Source: Anisakis pegreffii
Lineage: Eukaryota > Nematoda > Chromadorea > Rhabditida > Anisakidae
Direction of reading: 5' to 3'
Assembly (NCBI GenBank): GCA_035041965.1
Contig: JAPYMA010000902.1
Location: forward strand, 62,001 to 126,000
Length of the DNA: 64,000 nt
The first letter of the stretch is position 1. Each line of letters starts with the position of its first letter. The notes beneath the pieces were generated by a model. It saw only the letters and a list, made by a program, of their open reading frames with translations, had not been told where the DNA came from and searched no databases. A program made the position numbers and the translations under genes. Positions 46,185-59,300 of the stretch are shown here, piece after piece.

Positions 46185-47575
46185 CTATTCCATATTTTCT
46201 TCATCCTTAGCCATCAATTCCCTGGCGTGGCGCAGTGCAGCGCCTTCGTTGTAGTGAGCCTTACGCTTCTTTTCGAACTCCCGTTTATGAGCTGAAAACC
46301 AAGTGTTCCAAGGTAATGAATCATCAAAATTTACACATGCACACAACGTTCATCCTCTCTACATTCCGAAATACTTTTTCACTCACAGAATAATTCGCTC
46401 TTGCCTCAAATGCGGCATTCAAACAGAGAGCAACTTCCTCAACACGCAAATGCCTTAGATGACTGCTGCAGGTCTGACTGGTATTTCGTTAAATAACTCT
46501 CACTATGAGTGTGTTGATAAGAAAGTGAGTCTAAAGTACACAATAAACAATCACCACAAACAAACAGTGTACTAGAAGACTAAAAAACAATCGTCTCAAC
46601 GCTATCATTAAACTAATTGATTATTAAGCTGCTAAGGTTCACATCTCCTCAAAGCTACTGTTACTGTTAGAGTGCACGCAACTGACTGGGTAGGTATAGC
46701 TCACGTACATTTGCTCACCTCAAAACAATTGCATAACAATCCACGTCAAAGCTTTCATTGACAATTCTAAACCGGGTCGGACGATGAAAAGTTACAACTA
46801 ATAACTGAGTTACGTTTTTAATAATGAGGAAACAATAGCTGAACATTAATGAAATCCAAAAAAAAGAAAATACCAATTTGTTCTGGTGTCAATTCAGATT
46901 CTTCGTCGTAATCATCCGAAGGCGCGTGTTCTATATAAGCTGGTGGATGTGAGGAACCGGCTTGAAGCCCTTCGGCCAATTTCACAGGATCCACCGCATC
47001 TACAAGAGAGACGCGTCGATGACGTGAACCATGACCTTCAGATTCCTCTTCACTGTCACTGTATTGGTGATACGGTGTTTTCGGTTCATCAATCTTCATA
47101 TGCCTGAAAATTTAGTTGTGGTAAGGAACGAGTATGGAACACAGCGATCAATTCGTACACAGGTTTTACCGAGTACAATAATGGCACAAAGATTAAATCA
47201 ACCAACCCATAATCTTTATCCGCAGGATGATGTGTGGCAAGGATATTCATCTCATCGAAATGCGCCCTTCCATCGTCAATCAATGCTCGCTTTGCCTCAT
47301 CCATAGACGGTTGCTTAGCCGAAAATTTTCAGAATTACTTCGTCAAATCATTTGATGAATACAATACGCTGCGACTTGTCAGCTCCAGTGATCAACGAAT
47401 GTTGGAGATATGTGAAACCCACAAAATATAATCCAAACAAAAAAAGAACAACTCAAAAAATTAGAACAGTCACCTTCAAGATGGACTTTTTTGGTTTCAT
47501 TTTCAGGCACTCACTCGGATCTTTATGAAGACTGTCCGCTTCTCGTGAATCCATTTCGTCGCCTTCACCATTCAT
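46185..47575 (-). CDS. PPP1R2: Protein phosphatase inhibitor 2 (PPP1R2 family)
   Basis: Binds and regulates protein phosphatase 1. Exons 47575-47474, 47313-47207, 47103-46874 and 46291-46185 (phases 0, 2 and 1) give 181 residues, or 156 if the in-frame ATG at 47500 is used. Family features in order: KKSILK, the SILK-type PP1-binding motif; [30 protein letters not shown], with the Thr-Pro site phosphorylated by GSK3 in the mammalian protein; an acidic Ser/Glu region with ELTPEQ; and [18 protein letters not shown], the helix that covers the PP1 active site. Vertebrate inhibitor 2 is about 205 residues. Splice sites: donor AAG|GTGACT, acceptor GCTAAG (weak), donor TATGG|GTTGGT, acceptor TTTTCAG, donor ATTG|GTATTT, acceptor TTTTCAG. 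The exact start is the least certain point. Confidence 0.92.
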
Positions 47576-50500
47576 TACAAATCTTAAATCATGCACAACA
47601 TACAGATTACGCATTCGCAGCAATGAACAGATGAATCGAAGGGACATGCAACCTTAATGAGCACGACGCACTCGGAAGTTCAAACAGTAACTATAAGCTG
47701 AATTCGGACACCTGCACAAGAACGATATTTTGATGTCACAAAAAATGTTGATACTTTCCACCATACTGGAACTGCTCACATAAATGACATACTTACACTC
47801 GAACCGAGAGCACCTTTTGAACGGCGTTTACATAAAACCATTGAAAGCAGAAGGAAAAATATTTAGCGCAAAAACCCTTTGAACGGAAATCATTAAGCCA
47901 ACAGTCCGGTAGCGTCCTCAAATGCATTTCCGAGCATTGATCACAGCTTGATCGGGTACGAATGCATTCGTACTCTTCTATAAATCATTCGCAGAAAATT
48001 CCATCTGAGAGTATCTTGAAGTTTAGAAGCTCTTTTATATCACTGGAAATAAAAAGATTAGAAGTTCTTCATATCTCCTGAGTCACATTACCTTTCATAC
48101 TTACTTGCAGCAGCAGCAGCAGTAGCAGTCGTCTGATGTGTTCAGATATAAAATCGCGTAGTTCTGTGTCTAGAAGGTGAATCGTTCTCATCGGCTTAAA
48201 GCAATGAAAACACATGGGTATAAACTTACAGTGAACATGAGAGTATGATGTCTGTTCATGCACATTTGACCTATGCCATGGATAGGTAAAGCAGGGTGGA
48301 TACAGCTCGTAAAAGACAAATTTCTCTTCAGAAGTATTGCCATTCTCGACCAGAGGAAGACAATCGGGTCATTAAATGAGTTATCGCAATAGCAATTCTA
48401 CACAATATCATTCATGTTTACTTCAAACAACTGTTTCATATATTCATTTTGATAACGATGAAGTAACCTTATTAGTGTACGATTTCTGATGCAATTTTTA
48501 AAGCAGTCTTTCGGAAATTTCTAATTTGCTTTGCAGTACCCTGGTTTGTTTGAATTGTGCAAACGAACCAGGCCGTTTATGAGAACCGAAGCGTCATCAC
48601 ATCAACAACAGTAGTATCGCAAGCCACATGCCTTTCCTGCATCGATTTCCCCTGTCAAATTAACAATTGAAATGCGTTCATGTCTCTCTTCTATCTCACC
48701 AACACACATCCATCCATCCACAGAGTTATTCATCCAGCTGTTTTTTTTTTTTAATTCTATTGATCCGAACGAACTCACTCACTCTGCATACGAACTCAAT
48801 CCTCTTTTCATTCCCCCAGCTGAAGATATGCATGTGCTTTTTGGCTACCGTAACCCTCAATTGCTTTATAACACACCACAAAAATTTCTTAATGCGTTTT
48901 CTAATGTTCCTTCACTCCTTTACCATTTCATTCCAATCTACACAATTCCAAAAAAAATCAGAAATAATCACAGAAACGAATCTTTTCCATCAATTATGTC
49001 TCAAAATGGTTTTCTGTACGAAAAAATTCGAGAGAAATCGATTTTTTCGAGAGTCTGAACTGGCCATCCAATATGGCGAGTGTGACAAGCAAAATTCAGC
49101 TGATAACTAACATGTCTGATGGATCACTTATCGTCCTAAACCGCTCTTTCTCATTCAATTCACGGACAGCAGAATAGTTTTGACTTGAATCATATAGACG
49201 CAATCCCCGTTTTGTGATCAAATCATTACCGTATGGTTCAGACTGAATATTAAGTTATCATAGCCCATATAATGGCAAGACAGTTTGATTGCATAAGTTC
49301 ACGACTCAACTCTGCTTCTTACTGATGTCTTCCTACTATGTGATGGTAGCAATGCACCTAATTCAATCACCACCAAGCAAATTATCGCCAAACCGTTCAG
49401 TTGGAACACATTCGAACGAACCAATTTGTTAGCATTCACAATTGATGGTTGATGATAATATACTCATTAATTACAACTTCAGTGTAGTTGCATGATGATT
49501 TTGTTCATCATTGGTCCTTCAATAAAGAACGTTTAGTTCATTGCCTGCATTCAGTTCTTCAGCTGTGAGAGAGTACACCAACGGAATAACATTGATGAGC
49601 CAACATTTCAAGGTACATAACATAACTTCATCTCACAAATTGAATGTACTCTGCTCAAATGAGAATCTCAGTTATTTATTGTTATTGACTGTTAATTGAA
49701 TAAATTTTTAGCAAGGAATTAAAGCAGCCAATTTAGCAACTGAAAGTATTGAGATTGTTTCATAATGTTCAAAAGTATTAGCTGAGTGTTTGTTAATTTT
49801 TTGATTTTGTATAGATTTATTTGTGGAAGAACACGATAGGAATGATAATAACATTCATTCATTCATCATCCTTTTCAATGCATTCTTCAGCTTTAACCAT
49901 TCTTCTAATTCTTCCAAGAAAATGTAAAACAAAAAATTGAGTGAAGACAATGAAAACCGATTCAAACAAAAACCATAAAAAGTAGAATATTTTATTCGTG
50001 GATGTTGCGTTAGGTTTGTCGATTGCAAGCAAGTTTGGTAGAGCATTCGTGACTTGTGAATATAACAGCATCGTATTGTCAATGACTACTCAGTGATATT
50101 CATTAAAATATTTGCACGATAAAGATTAAAAGGTAGTTTGATTAATTTGTCTTCGAAGTGAATGTTTGTCGATTCTACATTTTTGATGGGTCATTTCCTT
50201 TGACAAATGTGTTCACGATAACTTGAGGTGACAAAAAGTGCTGTGATAAAAATTCGATAACGATTTAAACTGAATGCATTCCCGATAGTTGGAGAATTGT
50301 GTCATTTTGATAGTATGTACACGTTCTTATCTTGAGAATACATCGTCAAGGCTTTCGTTTCCAGGCAACTGAAATATTGAGCAGTATTTTCATCAATCAT
50401 CTGTGCAGTATTTTCTTTTAGTGTGCTCTTATATTGAAACAGTAGAGATGAACCATAAAACGATTACATACTGAATGGTTCATTTGAAAATAATTTCTTG

Positions 50501-52451
50501 TTGCGATAAACAAGGTGATAGGTGTCGATGTAAATGCAACTGCACTCAATCATACGCAGCAATAGTACGTGATCGTACTGAGATGCATAATGAGATGAAT
50601 CCTTCTCGACGGGATGAATACTGCAGTTTGGAACATTTTCATCTTGAAAATGCATTTCGAATATGAATCAAAGGCTTGATGACGATACCATTCAGCAAAT
50701 ATACGATCAATGCTTCGGACTCAACTTCATTCGTTGCTATACGGTATTGGGTCTTTCGTATAACGTCTCGACTGAATGAAATGCTTTTTTGGAGCATTTA
50801 AGTTTATTTGATTTGTTTGACAATTACAGAATACAATCGATCTGTGTGGCTCTCATCGAGACACTCACTAAAAAAAGCACATAGCGAGCAAATCCCATGG
50901 CGTTATTTTCCTTTTTTGTTTGCTCACAAGCGCTAACAGAAAATGCACTATGATAAAATGAAATGACTATATTCGAAGAATATCTATCATAATCATTCCT
51001 CAAAATACGACAAAAAATACCACTAAATGTATAAATTTATTTGTTTCCCATTCCAAATACATGACCATTTACGTAATCGTCAGAGAAAAATTCAATCAAT
51101 TTTTATTATTATGGTTGATGATTCTTTAAGAATAGCGATTCTTTGATGAAAACGATCTGAAAAATTGGTCCTTTGTGATATTAAAAAAAATCAAAATATG
51201 GGATCAGCTCAATCAAACCATTACTCAATTATGAGAGATCTATGAGTTCAGTCTCTCAGATAGAGAGAGAGTGAGTGAAAAAGAGATTACAATGAGATTT
51301 GTGACTGAAATTGATTTTTCCTTCTTTTCATAGGTGTGAGCTTATGATGATGTTTCAAACAAATTAGAAGGTTGCCTTGGTTCCTTATGGTTTGAGTCTT
51401 TGCATTGACAGTGATGTCGATTTCAAATAGCTGATAATGATAATACCTATATTAATAATGACGATAATAATACAAGAGTTGTGATAGTACGGACAGATTT
51501 TCACCGACTATGAGGGTATGGATTGTATCAGAGTGTGTATGGCACTATGTTGATGGCCTAATGTCGAAATGTCGGTAGAAATCTGGTGCTCCCACCTTAT
51601 TGTCCATACTATTGCATTATTATCATCATTATTAATGCAAATATTATCAAGCAGATTTCTAGATTGGACACAAATTAATGGATTATAATGTTGTCAGAAC
51701 GGTCCTTTGAGACATTGTACTTATGTGGGAGATTGTTATATGAGATGAACGCCTTATTCACCAGATCAGACTTAGTTTCATTGAGGGGTTAGTTAATTGT
51801 GACTGAGAATAGTTTTGCACGATGAATGCTGGAAAAATGCAGCTGAGTTTTGTGTTAAGACACGCAATTAGCAATGTATTGTTGTTCGAAAATAGCACGA
51901 AACAATTCAAAATAATTTCGATAGAATGTGAATTGAATCAAAACGATCGTTGCATGTGATGGATGAGAACGATTCACACGCGTATTCATAATTGCATGTT
52001 TCGAACGATCTCTTCGTTCAGTGTTCGCTTTCGGCTAGCTTTACCTAAGAACATTGACTTTTGCGAGTAGTTTCATAAACTTTTCTCGCGTAATTAAACA
52101 ATTCCTCGTTGCATTTGTTGCATCAAACAACATTTCTTTCATTACACAAACGCGATTCCAGCGATTGCTACACTGAAGGAATTTGCGTTGATGAGCCGAA
52201 AAATTTTTATGGAATGCGAGAAACGATTGAGAACACCATTTGCTTCTCAAAATTTAACACAAAAAGGGTTCTGATATCTTCGAAAACCTTGAATACAATG
52301 GAGATCTTATTTTTTTGCCATATTCCATTACGTTTTTATTCATTTTTGTGGTGGATGAATACTTCTCAAAACCGTCATGCGTTTATTTGTCACAAATCAA
52401 TCAACATTTGTCGCAAACAATATCAGTCGACTACATCCAATCATCTCACTA
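47576..52451. other. Gene-poor region, nothing supported
   Basis: Upstream of inhibitor 2. It contains only short ORFs without domains, a small CAG-type repeat (about 48108-48128), and the palindrome listed at 51451-51646. An intron or regulatory role cannot be judged from the sequence. Confidence 0.4.
51451..51646. repeat. Imperfect long palindrome, MITE-like
   Basis: The left arm ATTAATAATGACGATAATAA, continuing through GATAGTACGGACA and AGATTTTCACCGAC, is mirrored on the opposite strand at the right. There the order from the outside in is ATTAATAATGATGATAATAA, TAGTATGGACA and AGATTTCTACCGAC. Total about 196 bp with a small insertion in one arm. Confidence 0.6.
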
Positions 52452-52795
52452 GAGCGGTTCCCAACTTTTTTCTTCGACCTCATCTCCTTAAAAATTTTAC
52501 GATGTACTCGCACCCCCTACAACAATAGTCAAAAAGTCCCCCAACAACATCCATCCTGTATCTCTCATTCACTGCAGTGAGTGCCTATAGTGTAGATAAG
52601 TGTACACCATTAGAGTACGTTCCAGCCTTTTCAAAAATATATGCGTTTAAGTCCATACCTGCTTTATAAATGTGTACGTGTTGATATCCGCCCTTGCCTA
52701 CTTTATTGTACGAAAAATGAAATATTATCTCGCACTCTCTGGAATAATATCTCACACTTCCAATGAGTGCGAGCACTCCAGGTTGGGAACCGCTG
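52452..52795. mobile_element. Diverged hAT-like MITE, inverted member of the 24573-24892 family
   Basis: Inverted ends AGCGGTTCCCAAC and GTTGGGAACCGCT. Read on the minus strand it shares blocks with 24573-24892: GTAGGC-AGGGCGGAT and GTGTACAC(T/C)TATCTAC. No target duplication is evident. Confidence 0.65.
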
Positions 52796-55700
52796 TTTTC
52801 CTGGAATACTTGAATGTTTTTTCTCAGCATTGGAACATGAGGTGAATTGTATCAGTATGGTACCATGGGATTTGTTAACAATTTTCTGATCATTTTCGAT
52901 TCACTTCTGTCGTATTACACAGCAAGCATTGTGCTCTTTCAACGTTTCCGTTTTGTTCATTGTGTGGCACAACACTCAGAAATGGAATGAAAACGATTGC
53001 GAGTGATTAAATTAATCGACTGGCTCAATTACCTCATTTACATCTCAATTGCAATAATAAGAAATGCAAATCGATATTCAGTCGTCCCCTTTTGACGAAT
53101 CGAAAAACGGTCAAACGCATTCGTTTTTCTTGTGCGGTAACCAAACTCGAGCCTACGTGCTTATGCAGTGCAACAATTCAATTAACAAATGCTCATCAAA
53201 AAAGAAATGCTAAAGAGATTTCGCTTTTTGTGAATTTCGTCTTTTTGTTCGTTCAAGAAAATCGATGAGGAAGACATTTTGAAGCATTTGAATTTGTTTG
53301 CAAAAAAAAAAAAAAGAACCAAAGCAGTGAGTTAGCAAAGCTAACTGACAAGCACTGAGAGAGGACGCTTGCATTTGACTGGTATTGTTCATGACGAGCA
53401 TTCCAACGCAATTTTGGTTGTGTTATTGAAGGCATAGACCATCAATAACGCGGTGCTCTTATTTTGATTACAATTGAGATGACCCGCAAATATGAGAAAA
53501 TCTGCGTTCATTTAGTGCGGATACACTTCGTTTCATCCGAGTTTGAAGTCATAGAAACTGGTCAATGAATGATGAATGAGTGCAGTTTTTGGAGAGATAG
53601 TTAAACGTTTGCACTCATATACGATACCACCAAAGCGATTAGGATTGTGCGACTTTTTGCGCAAATTTACAATAAATTAAAAATTCGTCGCAAATGTCAT
53701 TGGTATCGTCAACAATTACAATAATATACACTCATATTTCATTGATGAATGAATTTGGAATGGAACAGAATGAAAATAATATTTTTCGAAAAAAATTCAT
53801 AATCGATCTTTCGTATTGTTCAAACATTCACTTCATATTCGTGTGTCAACATTTCTGACGAGAACATTGATCTACTAGCACTGCCTCATTTCAGTTTTCA
53901 TTCGAGCGATGACTGTTTGCAAATAATAATTTTTGAAATGATATTCACATTCATGTTTTGAAGTATCACATTAGAATAGCGACATTGCTCGAACATTGTT
54001 TCATTTATTTTGAGTAAATAAAAGGCAATGTTTAACAATTGCATGAACACATTCACTGAATAATTGCAGTGGCACATGATACTGCCAATAAAAATATTTA
54101 TCATTCTTTGCACGAATCTCCTCACAAAGTCAATTCTCATACTGATTCCTATTCTCAAAGTGTTGAAGGGCTTATCGAAGTGTTCTGTCGGATCGTAATT
54201 GCATTCGTACACACTTGAAATGCTGAACTGGAAATAATTCCAGGGAGACCATGCAACAGAGTCATTCAATTGCAGTTGCGGATCATTTGCTTCCTGCATC
54301 GAGTAAAATTCCACAAATCAAACGATCCAACTATCAGAAATTGTAACCAAATATTTGCGAAGAAAGGCAATTTCCCATTCGAGTGGTGGGATTTGATGAA
54401 AAATCGATGTTCATAATTGTCCTTATGGAACGCGTCATATATCATCTGAAGAAGTGCTGAAAAAAATGGAATGAATGAAACAGAATTCATCCGAATGAAT
54501 CGTTCCAAAGAATGCCATGACACTTCAAATTCAGTGCTGAATGTATTTCAAGTGAATTGCAGAATTAAGTATTGCACCCAAATTTGTTGCGGTTAAATTC
54601 ACAAGCAGAGGTCTGTTCATGGTCAGCAGTAAGATCGAGCCAGTTTAAGAATATTTTCGAAATAACTAGAATTGAGCATGGGCACTTAGTGTCATACCGA
54701 AGCACCTTTCTCAACCTATAGTTTCATGATTACGATTGATGTCATTGACCTTGCTGCGAGAAATAAATTGATGGCAGATGAAAATACATCAAATTTACGT
54801 GAAATAAGTAACTTAGGTGCATTAGGTCATTCATAATTTAAAAATAAAAAGAACTGAATTTGATCAGAAGCAATAGAACGATAGTTTTATGGGAATTTGA
54901 TGAGTGATTGGTGCTCACTGTGGACCATGATTATTATTAACAATTCTCTCGTGTATTCGCACAAAATATGACTAATAATGACAAAATATCGTTGTAACAG
55001 CACTACTGAATGTACTTTGCCTCTCAAACAACCATTTCACTTCTGTTCGACGCATTCAACGTTTGTGTACACCTGGTAGCTGCGATGAGAATAACCTTTA
55101 ATGAATTTTTCATTCTTGCTATCGGTTTTAATTCTGTTTTGCAATATTTCTAGTGTCACTTCATAGGTCATTAAAGCTAAAAATGATGCTTTCTGGAATA
55201 TATTCCGAATATTGAGAATTTGATGCTTCCTGGCCATATCTTTTCGAATACGTTTGCAAGTTATGTGCAATCCACATCGGCAGTACCGTATACTTCAAGC
55301 ATTGAGTTGAAGTCAAAACTCTGCAAGGAGAATGTCCCTTATCGCGTGACCGCTTTTTGCGATCGGCGTTATTGGAACCAATATCATCTCCAAGAATTGA
55401 TCATTTTTTTAGGATATATTTAATTTCAAACATGTATCACTTCAAAATTGCATCGAACAGACTTTATGATCAGCGCAACAATTATCACAAACTTGACATT
55501 TGTAAATGCATTTGCACTAAATATACAATCAGTTGCGTCTAATTCATTTGAGAGTTTCACTCTGCTCTGTAACACACAACAAACGATGTGTACTTTACCT
55601 GTCGTTAGATTCTACAATCCCCGAATACTCGATGCACTATTCGTTTGCAATACACTGTTCGCTACTGAGTAAACTTGTCACCTGTGGGCGGTAATATGGT

Positions 55701-56037
55701 TAGGTAAATGGTTGATACTAATTCCGTTCGTACATTGAATATAAATGTTTAAAACATGGCATTCATATCAGCAAATTGTCGTGTATCGTTCCGATTTGAA
55801 ACGATTTACCTGTCATGGTAATATTAAGTATTCCATCGAGCATCAAACGATTTACTTTTTCATATTCAGTATGCTGTCAACACTATTCTTCAATCAAACT
55901 GTCAACACTGAATCAAGCCAATGAATTTCAATGAAAACTGAATTTTTTAACGAGGTAAAATGCTACTGGCAGATTGTCAATACATTTGTCCATATCACAA
56001 GATTAATCATCTTCACACAACTTTTCATGTCGTTTTA
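52796..56037. other. No supported gene
   Basis: Minus-strand ORFs at 53898-54314 and 54266-54523 are of a length expected by chance in AT-rich DNA. They have partial splice-like signals (TTTTTTTCAG near 54455, GATGCAG near 54290) but no recognisable family, so I leave them uncalled. An A14-type run lies at 53302. Confidence 0.4.
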
Positions 56038-56394
56038 CTAATCTACCTTTTGAAATGAGTGCTTTCGTTTCGGCGATACGAGCTTCTGAAGGTATCGTTT
56101 GCCGAATGAACTGAAACGATGAATTAACTTATTGATGGTTTTTACCGAATGACCGTTCAGATCTTGCGTTGAGTCACTCTGATTTTTGGATTTAATTCGC
56201 AGGAAATGCTCTCCGGAAATGTGACGATTTGTATGTTGGTCAGCATTTGATGATTTCAAAGTCATTTCGTCGTTATCAGGCGATATTCCATCAAATCTCA
56301 TTGCAACTGAAACTTCAGCAGAGAAATTCAGTAAAAAAAGAAGAGAATAAGACGTGAGTATTTCGCGAAAGTGCTGAGTGATTAAGCATTTCAT
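56038..56394 (-). CDS. Candidate small secreted protein or amidated-peptide precursor
   Basis: 118 codons from ATG at 56394 to TAG. Residues 1-31 look like a signal peptide: basic MKCLITQHFR, hydrophobic YSLLFLLNF, and a cleavage-like VSVA. The mature part is polar. Near the C-terminus it has HRFSSFGKR, a Gly-Lys-Arg that is the usual signal for C-terminal amidation and dibasic cleavage, then YLQKLVSPKRK with a second basic site. A TTTCAG lies about 60 nt upstream (possible splice or trans-splice site), and CAAAAG|GTAGAT near the stop could act as a donor. An internal TTTCAG before ATGAGATTTG offers a shorter alternative without the signal peptide. No family recognised. Confidence 0.3.
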   Translation of the reverse strand: MKCLITQHFREILTSYSLLFLLNFSAEVSVAMRFDGISPDNDEMTLKSSNADQHTNRHISGEHFLRIKSKNQSDSTQDLNGHSVKTINKLIHRFSSFGKRYLQKLVSPKRKHSFQKVD

Positions 56395-59300
56395 TGATTT
56401 GTGATGCAAACAGGATTACGCAAGACATTTGGAAGCAAAAAGTTAAACGAACTGAAAGCATTATACATTTTTTCGAACTCGTTGCAGATATTGCGAAATT
56501 TTGCTTTTGACGTTGATGAAAACGTCGTCTTAACGATTTATCGTCAGAATTTGCCCAAACAATTTTAAAAAGTCTCTGCAATTTTACAACCTGCAAACGA
56601 ACAAATGAATTGTTCTGCTCACAACAGACAATTTTTGTTGCATAGGATTTCCGGTTTTCGTAAATGAGTATATATAACCGATCACGTTCCTAACACCTTA
56701 TTTAAAGTGATCTGCTATATACAACCGATCAGATCCTAATCCAAATTCACTCCAAGTTCTCCTTGGTTCTAAGAATTCTCTTATCACAATTATTTTTTTC
56801 TGTATTTCGTACATTCAACATCGAACGTGAACTAGCTGTTCTGTCAGTTCTTTTTGCTATTTCAGTAGCCTACGAGAGGAATTTCATAATCATGAGAAAA
56901 TTTTAATGCTAGTACGAAATAATTTTCTTTTTTCATAATATATAATCGAAACAATCGAACAATTATAACGGACACATTTTTCCAATCCACACTTTTTTTC
57001 AACCAAACTTCCACAACAGAGTTGCCGACTTGTCTTTATAGAAATGAAATTTTGCCTAAAGACTGTAATCGAAAAGATGTATTCGATGCTCGAGGTCATT
57101 TCCAAATGTTTTCCCAGAATGTTGTTTTCGTGCGAAACTTTCCTCTTGTGAACTTCTTGCTCACAAATATTCGCCCGAAAAAAGATGAGTCGATCGCTGC
57201 TCAGTGCATGATATACGACACCAATAATGACTGTTGTTGATGTCATCGCACAATCGTCGTTCTGATCAAATAGAAATTTCGTAATAACTCGCTGATGACT
57301 GACTGACTGACTGCACTTTGCAGTCATTATCATCACTGACAGGTGATGAATCACCGCTCAAAATGTCGCATCTTCATTCATTCAGTCTTACTGGGCTACA
57401 GGTGGTATAAGTGTTCCGTAGCACTTAAGGTGATTGACCGTACCGTCATGCATCAAATCATTCCGTTTCAGTTATTTCCTCCAAGCATTTTATGTGAACC
57501 GTTCCGAGGTTGCTACCGATCGAGTTACCAACAAAATCAATCTCGTTTTTTGCAAGCGAAAGTTAACTATCTATGCTAAAGCATGAGCTGAGACTTCATC
57601 TGTATTGTCCTTAGTACTGTCGTTCAACGTTATGCGAATTATTCAGCTTGGATCAAGATGTGCGATCATCCGAGTTTTTAAAAGGATTCGTTTAACGTTC
57701 ATCTCATTTGGAATTCACTGTGAGTTCGAGTTTTGAAACGGAGTTGATCGATTGCGAGGCATCGTAATGGCTGCTGAAAGTTTTCATCTTCGAATTCTCA
57801 CTCAAGATAATATTATACAAACGGCTGGACGACAACCGATGCAAATTCTCATTTCAGTTCTGTTTGTTCAATTCGAATGATGAAAATTTATTATCGTCTT
57901 ACAATCTGATTACCTTTCGTTGTGGAATTCATTCGTTTTTTCTGATCCATTTTCTGGAATGAAGAGAAAAAAGTATTCAGTGTTTGTGGCGAATGAAGCA
58001 AGTGAAAATGAAATTAAGTTATTTTATAGAACTGTTCCTAACAGCTGTTTGAATCTAATCGTTTATTCTTTATTTTTTGTCGAAGCGACGTTTCTCAACT
58101 GAGAATATTTGTTGCACATTATGTATTTGACGAATATCATCTCCACAGCCTCACAATCCAAAAGTTCAGTGACTCTCCAAACTCGCGTTTGTATCATCAT
58201 GAAAGTTCAAATCGTGACGTCTAACAGTAAGGAATACATTTAGTTAAGCGATTAGACGGAATCAGATCGGCCGTAGTTAAGTGTCAGTGTGACTGATCTC
58301 GTTGCCTTCAATAATCTATATTTTTTGTGTGTACTTTAATACCAGTATTCATACACATGTATGCTATAACGTATGCGAGAGATAGGTCTCTATTGATTAG
58401 ATGATATATTATTCCATGAGCAGCGCAATATCTCGCATGTAGTCAATTTATATAGAGGAATTTGTCTGAAATTAAGTTCGAATAATTGAAAAAATAAATT
58501 GCGATGCCATTATTTTCTCAAAGTTCCGGTTATAGTCCAGTCACACTGACATTCGCTGATCCATTCTTTGCAGCACATCTTTAACATCATCGTTAATCTT
58601 TCTATCCATCTGCAACATCTGGCTTCAGTCCTTACTCAACCCTGAAGGAAACACGTTCAATTCTAGCAACAAACAAAATCTGCTTTCAGCTGAAATTGCG
58701 TTTAAAAATTCGGCGAACTTCAGTCAACCTTATCGCATAGATACGGTCGTTAATTAACATGAGAGGTGAAGATTCATACCAACATTATTGAATGGTATGT
58801 GATGATTTGAAATAGCTACGTTTCGAACAGTTCACTGAAAGTTTTCAGCACAAATAAATACTGAGCTGTTCGTTATTCGAAAGCGATAAAGATGAATGAC
58901 CTCATTAAAATTATTGCTTAACACAGAAAATTGATTGATGTGATTTGGTTGAGTTTTTGCTTTCTTCTGCTGCATTGCTGTCGTGCAACATAACAGTTGA
59001 TAAGCAAGGTAGAGGTTTTTCAAGAACAGTGCATTGCGATCAAAAATCTCCTCGAAATGAAGTGCATATAATATAATAATTTTGAACGACCATGAAATTC
59101 GCTTCACGCAATTTCATGCGATTGATTTATTGTATCATCTAGAGATCAAGTGGATATGTAAAAGAAAAGGACGGATATGTTTTCGATGAAGCAACACATT
59201 CCAGTGTTTTGCTTCGATGAGAAAGCAATAAGAATGAGATGAGAAACGGAATTTGAAAACGAGCAATTGAGAAGATTCATTGAAGATCTATCTATTTGTT

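Noticed and set aside
53898..54523. Two overlapping minus-strand ORFs with acceptor-like signals
   Set aside because: About one or more ORFs of this size is expected by chance in 64 kb of this composition. No family recognised and no coherent exon chain.
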